From NCBI GenBank assembly GCA_023935145.1, contig CM043700.1:107014400-107078399 (forward strand): a DNA stretch of 64,000 nucleotides, in the 5' to 3' direction. This document shows, piece after piece, positions 11,216 through 23,189 of this stretch (positions are counted from its first letter, which is position 1; every line of letters begins with the position of its first letter). The DNA is from Bretschneidera sinensis (taxonomy: Eukaryota; Streptophyta; Magnoliopsida; Brassicales; Akaniaceae). Under the pieces are notes generated by a model. That model was not told where the DNA came from and did not search any database. It worked only from the letters and a program-made list of their open reading frames with translations. The translations under genes and the position numbers were made by a program.

Positions 11216-12271
11216 GAGACAAGAACAAGCATTCAGCAACTGGAGTATCAAATGAGTCAACTGGCATCTTCTATGAACAGATTGGAATCTCAAGGTAAAT
11301 TGCCCTCACAAACTATTGTTAACCCAAAACAAAATGCTAGTGCAGTTACCTTGAGAAGCGGGAAGGAGTTGAAGGAACCCAGTAAGGCAGCACGTGGAGA
11401 AGAAATTGAAAAAGAAGTAGTTGCTCCTCAACCTCAAACTGACCAGCCTAGAGGACTCGATAGTGAACAACCAAAGGAATTGGTGACAAATCCTCCATTT
11501 CCTACTAGATTGACTAAATCCAAGAAAGAAGAGGAAGAGAAGGAAATTCTTGAAACTTTTCGCAAGGTTGAGGTAAATATTCCCTTACTTGATGCAATTA
11601 AACAAGTGCTTCGATATGCTAAATTTCTCAAGGAGTTGTGCACCAACAAGAGAAAGTTGAAAGGTAATGAAAAGATAAGTATGGGAGAAAATGTTTCAGT
11701 CGTCCTCCAGAAAAAATTACCTCCAAAATGCAAGGACCAAAGTATGTTTACTATCCCTTGCAAACTAGGTGATGCTAGGATTGAAAAAGCAACGCTAGAT
11801 CTAGGAGCTTCAATAAATTTCATGCCTCTCTCTATTTCTTCATCTTTAAATATTGGTCCATTAAAAGAAACAGGTGTGATTATTCAACTTGCTGATAGAT
11901 CTAATGTATATCCTGAAGGAGTCTTGGAGGATGTCTTAGTACAAGTTAATGGGTTGGTCTTTCTTGCTAATTTTTATGTTCTTGACATAGAAGAAGATGA
12001 CTCTTCTAATTCAACACTAATGTTATTAGGAAGGCCATTTCTATAAACATCTAGGACAAAAATTGATGTGCATGATAGTACACTCACAATGGAATTTGAT
12101 GGTGAAATTATTAAATTCAATATTTATGATGCAATGAGGTACCTTAATGATGTGTCATCTGTTTTTGTTATGGATGTTATTGACCCGTTGGCGCAGGAAA
12201 TCTTTGATCTAATTGATGATGATAAGCTAAAAGTTACACTTAGCAGGCATTTCACTCTTGAAGGGCTATAG
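11216..12271 (+). pseudogene. Element B protease region
   Basis: A charged linker (SAVTLRSGKELKEP, KKEEEEKEILETFRKVEVNIPLLDAI) leads to the aspartic protease core CKLGDARIEKATLDLGASI, with the catalytic Asp in DLGAS near 11800. The frame is open from 11252 to 12046. A stop follows LLGRPFL at 12046, and the tail (LTMEFDGEIIKFNIYDAMRY) goes on to 12271. Protease is required to mature gag-pol. A single stop in the C-terminal half and further stops before RT are the main lesions. Confidence 0.82.
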
Positions 12272-12421
12272 AAGATCATGAAGAAGTTTGTGTTGGAGTC
12301 CGACCTGCAAGATGCAATCTACAAATTGGAGTCACTTAAACCTGTAAGGTATGATGTGTCTTACGTTGAGTTGCCTCTTTCTCACACAAAACTTCTTCCT
12401 TCTATTGTGTAGGCACCGAAA

Positions 12422-13740
12422 TTGGAATTGAAACCCTTACTAGATCATCTGAAATATGCATTTTTAGGAGAAGGAGAAACTCTTCCGGTGATAATCTCAA
12501 ACAAACTCTCCATATTAGAGGAAGAAAAGTTGATTCGGATGCTTAGAGAGTATAAAGAGGCTATTGGTTGGACTATAGCTGACATTAAGGGATTGAGCCC
12601 TTCCACATGCATGCATAGGATACTATTAGAGGAAGATTGTAAGCCTTCTAGAGAAGCCCAACGCCGACTGAATCCACCAATGATGGAAGTGGTAAAGAAA
12701 GAAATTTTGAAACTTCTCGATGCAGGTATGATCTATCCAATTTCAGACATTAAATGGGTAAGTCCAGTTCAGGTTGTGCCAAAGAAAACAGGTATAACAG
12801 TAATAAAAAATCCTTATAGTGAGTTGGTGCCCACTCGAATTCAAAACGGGTGGCGGGTTTGTATAGATTATAGGAAGTTAAATGCATCAACTAGAAAAGA
12901 TCACTTTTCTCTTCCATTTATTGATCAAATGCTTGAACATTTGGCTAGTCGTACTCATTATTGTTGTCTTGATGGTTATTCAGGTTTTCATCAAATCTCA
13001 GTCGCACCGGAGGATCAAGAAAAAACCACCTTCACATGCCCGTTTGGCACTTTTGCATACCGACGAATGCCATTTGGACTTTGCAACGCTCCTGCTACAT
13101 TTCAAAGGTGTATGGTTAGCATATTTTCAGAGTACGTAGAAAACATCATAGAGGTATTTATGGATGACTTTACAGTCTATGGTGATTCTTTTGATACTTG
13201 TTTAACTAACCTTACAAAAGTGCTTAAAAGATGCATAGAAACGAACCTTATTCTGAATTATGAAAAATGTCACTTTATGGTTTATCAAGGTATTATTCTA
13301 GGCCATAATGTATCTTCTAAGGGAATTGAAGTTGATAAAGCTAAAATAGAAATTATCAAATCTTTGCCTTACCCTGCAAGTATGTGGGAAATTCGTTCTT
13401 TTCTTGGACATACAGAATTTTATCGACGCTTTATCAAGGATTTTTCCAAAATCACTCAACCCTTATGTAGATTATTGCAAAAAGATGTGGTGTTCGAATT
13501 TGATGAGGTGTGCAAAGGTGCATTTGATAAGTTGAAGGATATGCTGACTTCGGCGCCAATTATCCTGCCACCGAATTGGGATCTTCCATTCGAAATCGTG
13601 TGTGACGCAAGCAATCATGCAGTTGGTGCCGTTCTTGGACAACGAGTTGGATGAGTTTTTCATGCCATCTACTATGCTTCAAGAACACTTGATAGTGCGC
13701 AGAGGAACTATTCAACGACAGAAAAAGAACTTCTAGCTAT
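12422..13740 (+). pseudogene. Element B reverse transcriptase; RNase H core deleted
   Basis: RT is one uninterrupted frame from 12422 to 13654: WVSPVQVVPKKTG, WRVCIDYRKLNASTRKDHF, RMPFGLCNAPATFQRCMVS, the catalytic FMDDFTVYG (near 13156-13182), then FLGHTEFYRRFIKDFSKIT. The connection to RNase H runs to [12 protein letters not shown] near 13742 and then jumps straight to the segment before integrase ([19 protein letters not shown]). Element A has about 150 bp more at this place, which encode the RNase H middle with its catalytic residues. RT looks sound but the element cannot complete reverse transcription unaided. Confidence 0.85.
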
Positions 13741-13750
13741 TACTTTCAAT

Positions 13751-15183
13751 TGGAGATACGCGATAAAAAAGGTGCAGAGAATTTGGTCACCGATCATCTC
13801 AGTAGATTACCCCCAAATGAAGAACTATCACCATTACAAGATGACTTTCTAAATGAGTATCTCTTTTCTATTGAAAAGTTAATCCCCTGGTATGCTGATA
13901 TTGTTAATTATCGAGTTACTAGAAAACTTCCAGATGATTTATCTAGAGCTCAAAGAGATAAAATAAAAAATGATACTAAATCTCATGTTTGGGATGATCC
14001 TTATTTGTGGAAACATTGTTCTGATCAAATTATTCGAAAGTGCGTCTCTCAACAAGAAACTCCTTCCATTTTGAAATTTTGTCATTCATATGCATGGGGA
14101 GGACACTTTGGTCCTAAAAGAACAGCTCGTACGGTGTTAGAATGTGGATTGTTTTGGCCTACTTTGTTTCATGATTCATATATGTTTTGTAAAGCATGTG
14201 AACAGTGTCAGAAAACTGGAAATTTAGGGCATAGAGACCAAATGCCACTCACCCCTATTCTTGTTTATGAAATATTTGATGTCTGGGGTATTGATTTCAG
14301 GGGCCCTTTTCCTTCTTCTCATGGTAATGTTTACATCATTCTTGCTATGGATTATGTTTCAAAATGGGTAGAAGCTAAGGCTACTCAGATTGATGATGCT
14401 AAAGTTGTTGTAGATTTTGTCAAATCTCATATTTTTTTCAGGTTCGGGACACCAAGAGCTATAATCAGTGATCGTGGGACTAATTTTTGCAACAGAGTAG
14501 TGGGGGCTTTATTCAAGAAATATAATGTTACCCACCGCATCTCCATTGCTTACCATCCACAAACAAATGGGCAAGCTGAAGTATCCAATAGAGAGATCAA
14601 GTCCATACTCGAGAAAACTGTCAACCCAAATAGGAAGGATTGGAGTATGCGGCTTGATGATGCACTATGGGCCTACCGAACAACCTACAAGACCCCCATA
14701 GGTATGTCTCCTTACCGTTTGGTATTTGGCAAACCATGTCATCTCCCAGTCGAACTAGAACACAGGGCATATTGGGCTATCAAGCATTGCAACATGGGAA
14801 TGGATGAATCAGGCGAACAAAGGAAATTACAATTGCAAGAGTTGGAGGAAATCCACAATGATGCCTATGAAAGCTCGAGAATATACAAAGAAAAGATCAA
14901 AGCCTTTCATGATCAACTGATTTCTAGGAAAAAAAATTTTATTGGTTAGAAATTTTTACTTTATTACTCAAGACTGAAGTTATTTCCTGGTAAATTGCGT
15001 TCTAGATGGGTAGGTCCTTTTATTGTTACTAATGTATTTCCTCATGGTGCAGTTGAAATACAAAGCTCGGATACAGGTAAAACTTTTAAGGTCAATGGTC
15101 ATCGTTTGAAACCTTTTTATGAAGGTTTTCAAGTGTATAATGTTGATCAAATTATTTTGGAATGTCCGAGTTATGGCGATTAA
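13751..15183 (+). CDS. Element B integrase
   Basis: The frame is open from 13750 to 14949. It shows the HHCC zinc domain ([17 protein letters not shown] then [12 protein letters not shown]) and the three catalytic segments [23 protein letters not shown] and [15 protein letters not shown] (D, D, E all present). The Athila-type [19 protein letters not shown] box follows. One stop at 14947 separates a C-terminal piece (14995-15183, [21 protein letters not shown]). This is the best preserved enzyme of the left nest. It would be produced as part of gag-pol, not from its own start. Integrase joins the cDNA ends to target DNA. Confidence 0.82.
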
Positions 15184-15969
15184 GAGGTGGCAACGTCTAG
15201 CTAAAGACGTTAAAGAATGGCGCTTTTGGGAGGCAACCCAACTTTTTATCTTACTTTCCTTGTTTTCTTTATTTTATTCCTTTTTATTTCCAATTTTTTT
15301 GGCAGAAGATGATTTTCATAACCCGTGGGCACGCCTTATGGAAAATCTTGAATCCTAGAATTGAGCAACAAACCAGAAGAAATCTTTGAATACAATGTGC
15401 CCACGCCTTATTCCAATTGTTCTCCTGGTTGAAAGAGTAAAAAAAAAAAACAAACAATAATTATTATTATTTTTTTATTTTCCTCAGTTGCTCTAACTCT
15501 TCTCTTGCTCTAAATTATCCAACCACCTCCTTCACCCAGCTACCCAACCCCACGCGAGCCAATCGCCCAGCCTCGTCCAGCTCCGCAGCTCGCCCAGCCC
15601 CACTCCAGACCACCTAAGCTCTGCACACCAGCCGACCAACTCACCACCTGTTCCGCACTGCCAGCACCGAGAGTAGAACCTTGAGCTTCACTATGTGCGC
15701 CATCCGTGCACAGTGCGCATTCTTCCCAGCGCAGCACCAGGCGGCGATCGCCTACCCCTGCGTAAGCAGAACAGTCCCTTGGAAGCCCAGCACACAGCAC
15801 TCCACCGGTCCACTTCTATCTCTATTCCTCACGCCATAGGAAAGAGAAAGATTGCTCCAAGCCAATTGAACACACAGCGAGGAACCCCTCCAGTGCGTAC
15901 AAGAGCCAGAATTGGGAAAGAGAAGCACATTCTTCCACCTTCAGAATCGAATTTGAAAGGGCATTAACA
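15184..15969 (+). other. Element B spacer between integrase and third ORF
   Basis: The stretch holds two more copies of the LTR word (CCCGTGGGCACGCC near 15322 and GTGCCCACGCC near 15402). It also holds an A-run near 15440 and a C-rich leader-like segment (15530-15800) that codes for proline-rich peptides in several frames without a recognisable domain. A basic segment near 15830-15967 may be the damaged N-terminus of the third ORF. Confidence 0.5.
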
Positions 15970-17007
15970 TTCACTAAAAAGAAAGATAAGGCAAGGTATC
16001 AGGACATCTGTAGGCGGTCAATTATCACCTGTAAGTATATTCATCACCCTACAATGGAAGCTTTGGATATCTCTACTGTTGTGTTTGAGCTCATCGACAA
16101 TATAGGGTGGCAAACTTACTTTTTCATTACTTGCCCGGCATTTATGGAACTAGTCAAAGAATTTTACACTACTTTTGAGTTCAACAAGCTTAATAATTTC
16201 ACACTTCACAACCCATAAGTAGTCAAGTTTAGATTAATGGGAAAAGAATTTAAGCTCTCAATCACTGAATTCAACATTGCCTTTGGATTTATCTCTGAAG
16301 AATATTCTAAGTCTGATGAATATTTGAACAGTTCTTGTGATTTTAGTGAGGCCTTTGAACCAGTTAGATTGTATAACACTCTGTTCACTATTGATCACTA
16401 TAACCCAAGTAAATCCAAAGATACCTACCTCAGTAATCCTGTCTTGAAATACATTCATAGGTTTCTGGCCTTTACTTTTTCGGATAGGAAGGATTCTGCT
16501 GCTATGTTGTCAAAAGCTGAATTTTATTTTTTGTGGTGCATGCAAAACAAGATCAAAGTGAATCTTGGGTGTTGGTTAGCTTTACAATTTGCTGGTGTCC
16601 TTAAAAACAAGCGTCCTTTGATTTTAGGTTCACTAATCACCCACTTAGCTGTTCATGAAAAATTGATTGATCTTGAGAATAATGATCTTCATGTTGCTTG
16701 TAAGATGTTTCCCTTAGACTTATATTGTTTGGAGGGGATGGGTTTAGTTGGAAGAAAAGAGAGTATCTTCTATTTTTATCCACCATGACCCGTTCTGACA
16801 TGACCACAACGCAAGCTCCTTGACACCAACGATGATGACGAGGTCGAAGAATCTACAGACTTACCTTCCGCGTCCATCGCATCTTCCCAAGGACAATTTG
16901 GCAATCAGCTTGCGAGACTCGAAGACCAAGTTGCCAGATTGGATAGAAACATGACAGCTTTCTTTGCTTACATGGGATTCACACCACCTTCACCCCCAAG
17001 CACGTGA
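15970..17007 (+). pseudogene. Element B third ORF: plant-transposon-protein-like domain with C-terminal coiled coil
   Basis: One frame holds from 15970 to 17007 with only three internal stops (about 16216, 16786 and 16798). It begins KKKDKARYQDICRR and continues with a domain of the kind found in Athila ORF1 and in the putative plant transposon protein family (IGWQTYFFITCPAFMELV, FKLSITEFNIAFGFI, HRFLAFTF, KAEFYFLWCM, LILGSLITHLA). It ends in an acidic linker and a short helix that could coil (LARLEDQVARLDRNM). It occupies the place where env would be, yet I see no signal peptide, furin-like site or membrane segment, so env is not supported. Function unknown. Element C has a damaged homologue. 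Confidence 0.65.
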
Positions 17008-18460
17008 CTAATATCTTGGTTGATGCTCAACATTTTCAGGGGAGTTTTCTACTTACTCTTGTTCTTTTATAGTTTTTGAGTATCTATTTTTGATACATTG
17101 AGGACAATGTATGGATTAACTATGGGGGAGGGTTTTTGACATATGAATTTGATTTTACTTTGAACTTCACTTTTAGCTCCATTTTGATCAATTTTTGCGT
17201 CATTTTTCAAGAAAATTTTCAAAAATCCAAGTGATACTTTAGTTCTTGTTTGTGATCCTTCTCTTCTAAATTCTAGATTCTGTCGATGCTTATCTTAAAT
17301 GATCTGGATTATTGTGAATTATTGAGATAAATTGAGGCGTAATAAGGGATTAGCATGAATGGTTGAATTCTTATTTACTACGCAGTGATTAATTGCTCTT
17401 GATGATTGATTGAATGAAAAATGTGTGGGATCTAATGCACATGACCCTTTTTGTGCGCTTTTGAGCCAATAAGCATTCATATTATATTATGCTCCATTTT
17501 CTTAATTTAGTGATTGTCATACATAGTTTACTTTTCTAAAACTTGCTTTGTTAAGCATGTCAGGAGACTACATTGTTGAATTGAATGCATTGAATTAATA
17601 AGGGCATTTAGGTGGAGCCATTTAGCTTTCTTAAAAAGCTTACCTTGATTTTTACCTTAGAAAGCCAATTTTGAACCTTGGCCCTTTTGTTGGAAGTTAA
17701 CCATGGTATAAGCAATGTCAACCTATTCTTTTTTCAATTTCCCTCTTTTGAACCTTGAATTGAAGGATCGTACTAGCTTGTTCACATGAAGCTTCAAATT
17801 ATCTTTAAAAGGATTGAAAGATGCTGGGAATAAAGTGATTCAAGTTACAAGTGCCTTGGTTTTTCAAAAAATAATAATAGTATAATAAAAAAAATAGGCG
17901 GCCAGAAAGAGAGAAAAGTTATACAATTTCAATTGTTTGGAAGTGAATTGATTGAAGAAAACATTTGACGTTATTGAGTTGTGCTTTGTGTGGAGAAGTT
18001 GGTATAATTCCTTTGATAAAAGTACTTAAAAATTCCTTCTCACCACACCTTACCTAAGCCCTGTTACAACCCATTTAAGATCCTTACATTCTTTGCATTC
18101 AATTCAATCCATTAATGATAAAGATGTGATATATTAGCAAGCTTATGGTAACGATCTTCTATGTTTTGACTTGAGAGTTCATTGATACCCTAAACACTTT
18201 GAGCGTATTGAGTGAATCCAATGAGAGGGTGTTAGATCCTATTGCATTTTGATTTCGAGAAGATCATTGAGGTGATTGTTCATGGGTGTGGTTTATAAGA
18301 ATTTACTCTATGAAATTGTTCATTTCTTATTTGTCTTTAGATTTAAATCTTTAATGCATGATAATTTGGATTATAGAGGATGACTAAAGGTAGAAGAAGG
18401 AACGATGATGAGAAAAGGTGACGAACTTGAGCTATTGTATGCTTGAGGACAAGCATTGTT
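17008..18460 (+). other. Element B noncoding tail
   Basis: No coding potential is visible. The hairpin plus purine tract is at 17095-17131. An AT-rich stretch with an A-run lies near 17865-17900. Just before the polypurine tract the words GAGGACAAGCATTGTTTAAATG echo the hairpin's second arm. Confidence 0.5.
17095..17131 (+). promoter_or_regulatory. Hairpin plus internal polypurine-like tract, element B
   Basis: ACATTG-AGGA-CAATGT is a perfect 6-bp inverted repeat with a 4-base loop. It is followed by AACTATGGGGGAGG. The arrangement and the distance to the 3' LTR (about 1.35 kb) parallel elements A and C. Confidence 0.6.
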
Positions 18461-18476
18461 TAAATGTGGGGGAATT
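18461..18476 (+). promoter_or_regulatory. Polypurine tract of element B
   Basis: AAATGTGGGGGAATT lies immediately before the 3' LTR start at 18477, as required for plus-strand priming. Confidence 0.8.
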
Positions 18477-19833
18477 TGATAAGAATTCATAATATCTATA
18501 TGTTTGTTATATTTCCTCATGTTTTAATGGTTATAAATGCTTAAATCTTGGATTTTGATTATGTTTCGTATTTTGTGGAGTAAATTGAAGAGTTAAATAA
18601 AATTGAATTCAAAATCAAGAGATTTGGAGAGGAAAAATTGTAGCTAAAAAAGATATACATTCCAGAAGCGGTTTTTGCTTAAAGCGTGGGCACGTCCTGT
18701 TTTCCCAGAATGTTCACAGAAGCAGTCAGCAGATAAAGCGTGAGTGCACCTTACTGGATCCGAGGTTCTGACCTAGGGTTACGAATTTGTTGGAGAAAAA
18801 GGATATGTATGATAGCTGGAAAGATTTAGTTACCCATTCTCATCTCTAGGAAAGTATTTGCCAAGACTCCCTATTTAGGTGGGATTTTCTTTTAATTAGT
18901 TTCCTTATCTAGATAGGGTAACTATTATTAGATGGAGTAACTATTATAAATAGGAGAGGGATCTCTCATAGATGATAGACAGATTATTCACAAGAAAAAT
19001 TCATCTTCTCTTTTCTTTAGGCGTTCTTTTAATTATAAGTAGCTAAATACTTTTCTTCCAGCTGAAGGACATTTGAAGTTTTGGTTCTTCAAGAATTGTC
19101 AGATCTAAATAATTTTCATTTCTCTTTTATTTCTTCACTATTTATATATCTTCTATATTTATTAAAAATTATTGTCTTGATTGATTGATGCAAAGGGCCC
19201 GTTGTTCAATTATCAGGTTAATAAATTGCCATTTAGAACTTTAAATCCGTAATTGTTTAAATGTTCTAATATTAGTGGTAAAATAACATAGTTGATTATA
19301 GAGAGATTTTCGATTTATGTTATGAAGATATATAATCTAGTCTAAATGAATTGAACTTGTGTATTTGTTGGCTAGAATTGGTAGTCTCTCTAATTATTAA
19401 TGCTGTCGATAGATTAAATCCTAAGAGCTTGTTTAGGGTCGTTTATTAACAAGTGAAGTAATCAAAAAGCTTGTTTTGGCTATCGAGAAAGTAAAGAGAG
19501 ATAGGTTGTTAGAACTTGTTAATAACCATAACCAATTTAGTGAAGAATAGAAGATTTTATCCTTGTATCTGTGATCAATTCTCTGAACCAATTCTGAAAT
19601 TATACCTTTGGTTGGATATTTGCCTGATATTGATTTCTCCTTAGTTTTTAGTTGATTATAATTGCTTTCTCTTTTATTTCACTTCGAAATTTCAAACCCC
19701 CCTTTTTCTTTGCTTTAATTTTCATTAAAATAAATCTACCCAATCGCTGTGGATACGACCTTGCTCATCATTGTTACAATTTGTATTTTTCGAGAGTGAG
19801 AACTTTATTATTTGTTGGATTCGACACCCATCA
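18477..19833 (+). repeat. Element B 3' LTR
   Basis: This copy aligns with 8584-9919 throughout and keeps the full U5 end (TTGGATTCGACACCCATCA) that is shortened in the left copy. The TATA box is at 18945-18952. The CG-containing words read GCGTGGGCACGTCC and GCGTGAGTGCACC (near 18682-18755). It is followed by the target duplicate GACAT. Confidence 0.92.
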
Positions 19834-19838
19834 GACAT

Positions 19839-20780
19839 TGATCGCTGAAGAACTTGAAATGACCAGCAAGGGGAACCTTCACTAGTTTGCTATCTTTCAT
19901 TGAGAACTTAGATATCATCTTCTCTATATAGGAAGTCTGAGAAATCTTCAAGCCATTTCTCTCTCTTTCTCGGATTATGCTCATCCCAAGGATCTTCTGT
20001 GCATGGCCAAGATCCTTCATCTCAAACTCCTTACTGAGTTGAGACTTTAATTTTTCTATCATCTCCATGCTACTCCCAACCAGCAGCATATCATCAACAT
20101 AGATGAGGATGATCACCACTTCCTCCACCTTGTGCCCCTTGTAGTACAAGCACGAATCATAGTAGCTCTTCATGAAACCCAAGCTAGTTACAAAGGAATC
20201 GAACCTCTTATTCCATTACCGAGGTGATTGCTTCAGGCCATAAAGAGATTTCTTCAATTGGCATACCAACTGTCCCTGCCTTCCTTCCTCATAGCCTTTG
20301 GGTTGCCTCATGTAGATGGTCTCATCAAGCTCTCCATGCAAGAATGCTGTCTTCACATCCATTTGCTCAATCTCCCAATCAAATTGGACCACCATAGCCA
20401 ATACTATCTGTATCGTCTTGTACTTCACAACCAGTGAGAATATTTTGGTGAAATCTATGCCTTCTCTTTATGTGAACCCCTTCACCACCAGCCTAGCCTT
20501 ATACCGAACTTCATCCCCTGGAGTGTTCCCTTCTTTGATCTTGTAAATCCATTTACAATCCATAATTCTCTATTTTTCTGGTTTGGGCACCAATTCCCAA
20601 GAGTTGTTCTTCCTCAAAGAATCCATTTCTTCCTCTATAGCTAGCTGCCACCTTGACGAATCCTTACATTCCATGGCATCCATGTAAGTTTCTAGTTTAA
20701 CCATCCTTCCTTCTGAACAAGGAGCTACTACATTAGCATCCGCAAACCTATATCTTAAAGATGGTCTGACCACCCTCCTT
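19839..20780 (-). pseudogene. Element F reverse transcriptase (copia)
   Basis: On the minus strand the RT is recognisable in three open pieces. The first is the N-terminal EIDSLRKNNSW-like segment (here MDSLRKNNSWELVPKP, 20570-20773). The second is the core with MDVKTAFLHGELDETIYM and QPKGYEE then KSLYGLKQSPR (20216-20428). The third is the catalytic LIYVDDMLLVGSS with DLGHAQKILGM (19839-20182). Stops or frame changes near 20210, 20470 and 20560 break it. The reading continues beyond element B into 8583-7921, confirming that B interrupted this gene. Confidence 0.85.
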
Positions 20781-21900
20781 TCTCGGTCTCTTGTGAGCTG
20801 GTAGTCATTCTGACTTGCTGCATCAACCCTTTCTAGTTCAGCCTCCTCTTAAGTGTCCTAAGCTTGGCCTTCATCAATGGGCTCTACCTGGTCCGAACTC
20901 TCTTGCCTTCCTTGCTTTACCTGAATTAAATTTTCCTTTATGCTATGCTCCACAAATACCGGATTAGTTTGCTCACTAGCCCCTGCAGGGTTAGTTTTCT
21001 CTAAATAACAATTCATTGAAAATGACATCCCTACTTATTATGAGTTTCATTCCTTTTTGTTCTAAGGACCACAGCCTATACCCCTTAACCCCATCACCAT
21101 ACCTTAGAAATACACATTTTCTAAGCCGCTAAGTTTATCATCCTTTTGATGTGCAAATGCAGCACATCCGAAAGTCCTAAGGTTGTTCAACTTAGGGGGT
21201 TTCCCACTCCACATCTCTTTGGGAATCTTGAGCTCTAAAGCTCTAGAGGGTGATCTATTAACCAAGTATGCAGTAGTAGACACAGCTTCCCCCCAAAAAT
21301 ATTTTGGTAAACCGGACCCAAATTAACATGCACCTAACCTTTTTCATAAGGGTCTTATTCATCCTCTCAGCAACTCCATTTTTCTAAGGTGTTTTTACAA
21401 CCGTTCTATGTTTAAGAATCCCATTTAACTCACAGAATTTATCAAAATCCTGATTGCAAAATTCTAGCCATTATCGGTTCGTAAAGCCTTAACTACCCTA
21501 CTTGTTTGAGTCTCCAACAACTTTTTCCACACCACAAATTTATTCAAAGCATCTGATTTATTTTTAAGCAAATAAACCCAAACCTTTCTTGAATAATCAT
21601 CAATTAAAGACAGAAAGTAAAGATTACCTCCCTGTGTTGGTGTTCTTGCTGGTCCCCAAAGGTCCGAATGAATGTAGTCAAGAATGCCCTTAGACTTGTG
21701 CACTCTGGTGTTGAAGCTGACTCGGTGTTGCTTCCAAAGAATGTAACACTCGCAGAAATCAAGTTTCTCTACTTTGTCACCACCAAGTAAACCATCCTTA
21801 CTGAGAACTTGCAGGCCCTTTTCGCTCATATGTCCCAAGCGAGTGTGCCAAAGGGCTGCCCTATCCATCTCAGCCATCAAGCTTGCTACTTAATCCTTGA
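20781..21900 (-). pseudogene. Element F integrase (copia), degenerate
   Basis: The clear part is 21464-21880: the pre-integrase zinc segment LWHTRLGHMSEKGL then CECYILWKQHRVSF (one ligand altered), and the core start YIHSDLWGPARTPTQGG and FLSLIDDYSRKVWVYLL, ending KALRTDNG with the second catalytic Asp. From 21463 to about 20990 the remainder is broken into short frames (fragments such as the GYRLWS-like region near 21080). From about 20990 to 20781 the acidic linker before RT is also degenerate. Confidence 0.75.
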
Positions 21901-22039
21901 TTTCTGTCTCTCCAATCATCTCATAGAGACCATCTTTTATTGCTGCTTTGATCACTATCAAAGATCCCTTGGTTACCTTGATCTTTCCTCCCTCTGCTTT
22001 GTATGTGTACCCCATGGAATCCAACTGCCCCAATGAGAT

Positions 22040-22945
22040 CTAGTTTCTTCTCAAATCCGGAAGATACCTTACATTCCGCAGTAGCTTTGTGACTCCATCA
22101 AATATCCTCAACTAGATGTCTCATATCCTCACTTGGCAAGAAGTGGCATTCCCCAAGAAAACTTTTCCATTATTGGTTTCTTGGAAATTCTTGAACCAAT
22201 TTCGGTGAAGGCACATGTGATAAGTACATCTGGAATCCAGGATCCATTTCTTGCTGCCTTGCCTCCTGCTCATATTTGAGCACACAACAAGAACATCATC
22301 TTGCTATTCTTCCTTGGTAACCGAAGCCTCTCCGTTGTTGGTATTGCTTCTTCTTCCCTCATTCCACATCTTCTTCTTGCAATCTTTCTTAAAATGACCC
22401 TCTTTATTGCAGTAGAAGCATCGCCTTCCTTCAAACTTTGGTTTAGAATGCGATCTCCCATGGCTCTGCCCTCTACCTTTTGATTTCTCCTGGTAGTTTC
22501 TATGGATGCTACTGCCATACCGAGTTGCTGGCCTTCCTCTAATGAACAACCCTTCTCCACTTGATGCTTCCCTCATCTTGGCCTTGAAATCATGAGCCCT
22601 TATAGTATTAATCATGATTTCCTTGGTTAATGTATCTCTTCCATATTCAATTGCATTAATCAAATTATCAAAATAATCAGGAAGAGAATTCAACAAAATA
22701 ACAGCTGGATCTTCCGAGTCTCTGCACTCCCTTGTCACACTATCCGACATGTGTAGGAAGATGGTGTTGTATGCCATCTTCTTCATCTCAATCCGCTGGA
22801 CCTCCATGATACTTGCTAGAAAAGCATCATCTTCTCCAATCGCCAGGTCCATCTTTTGTTGTATAAGAACTGCATTGATTTTCCGCTTCCAAAGGGCAAA
22901 GTTTCCCTTTCCATCAAACTTCTCAACAATGATATTTGAAGCCAT
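22040..22945 (-). pseudogene. Element F gag and start of protease region (copia)
   Basis: The gag frame is intact from the ATG at 22945 to 22304 (213 codons). It begins MASNIIVEKFDGKGNFALWK, typical of copia gag, continues through the gag-polypeptide segment (LLNSLPDYFDNLINAIEYG) and reaches a complete CCHC zinc knuckle, CFYCNKEGHFKKDC. After a frame change near 22304 the spacer to protease (about 22300-22040) is recognisable as SSKQEMDPGFQMYLSHV-like text in broken frames. Gag packages RNA. Because gag is open while pol is broken, this copy is only partly decayed. Confidence 0.82.
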
Positions 22946-23005
22946 CTTATGAAGAAAATCCCAGATTTATGCAGCACCCATAATTGCTATCCAACTTCTT
23001 CTAAA

Positions 23006-23101
23006 CCTCAAGAACACGATCAGAGATTGATCTCAATACCGTTCTTAAATCATCCTCAAGAACATGATCAGATCTTGATCTTTACTCCGTTCTTGAATCA
23101 C
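23006..23101 (-). repeat. Two-copy 48-bp direct repeat in element F leader
   Basis: CCTCAAGAACACGATCAGA and CCTCAAGAACATGATCAGA occur 48 bp apart, each followed by similar text ending in CCGTTCTTRAATCA. They lie between the primer-binding site and the gag start, in the untranslated leader where packaging and dimer signals are expected. Confidence 0.6.
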
Positions 23102-23176
23102 CCAAGAAGTTAATCTTTGATTCTTAGAGTCTTGCTCCGATACCTCCCGTTCTTGCTCCGGTACCAACTGTCCAAA

Positions 23177-23188
23177 GCTCTGATACCA
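23177..23188 (-). promoter_or_regulatory. Primer-binding site of element F (tRNA-iMet)
   Basis: On the minus strand TGGTATCAGAGC follows the LTR end by one base. It is the classical initiator-methionine tRNA complement used by copia elements. Confidence 0.88.
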
Positions 23189-23189
23189 C

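Larger units (their letters stand above)
8584..19833 (+). mobile_element. Element B: Athila-clade Ty3/gypsy retrotransposon inside copia F
   Basis: Both LTRs start with TGATAAGAATTC and end in CATCA. The 5-bp target GACAT is found perfectly at 8579-8583 and 19834-19838. Inside are a tRNA-Asp-type primer-binding site, gag, protease, RT, integrase, a third ORF, a long noncoding tail and a polypurine tract. The element is full length (about 11.25 kb) but defective, with several stops and most of RNase H deleted. The LTRs are closely similar, so it is younger than A, which is consistent with its innermost place in the nest. Confidence 0.92.

Noticed and set aside
16237..16788. Third ORF of element B as an envelope gene
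   Set aside because: No signal peptide, cleavage site or membrane segment is visible; wording fits the plant-transposon-protein type instead.
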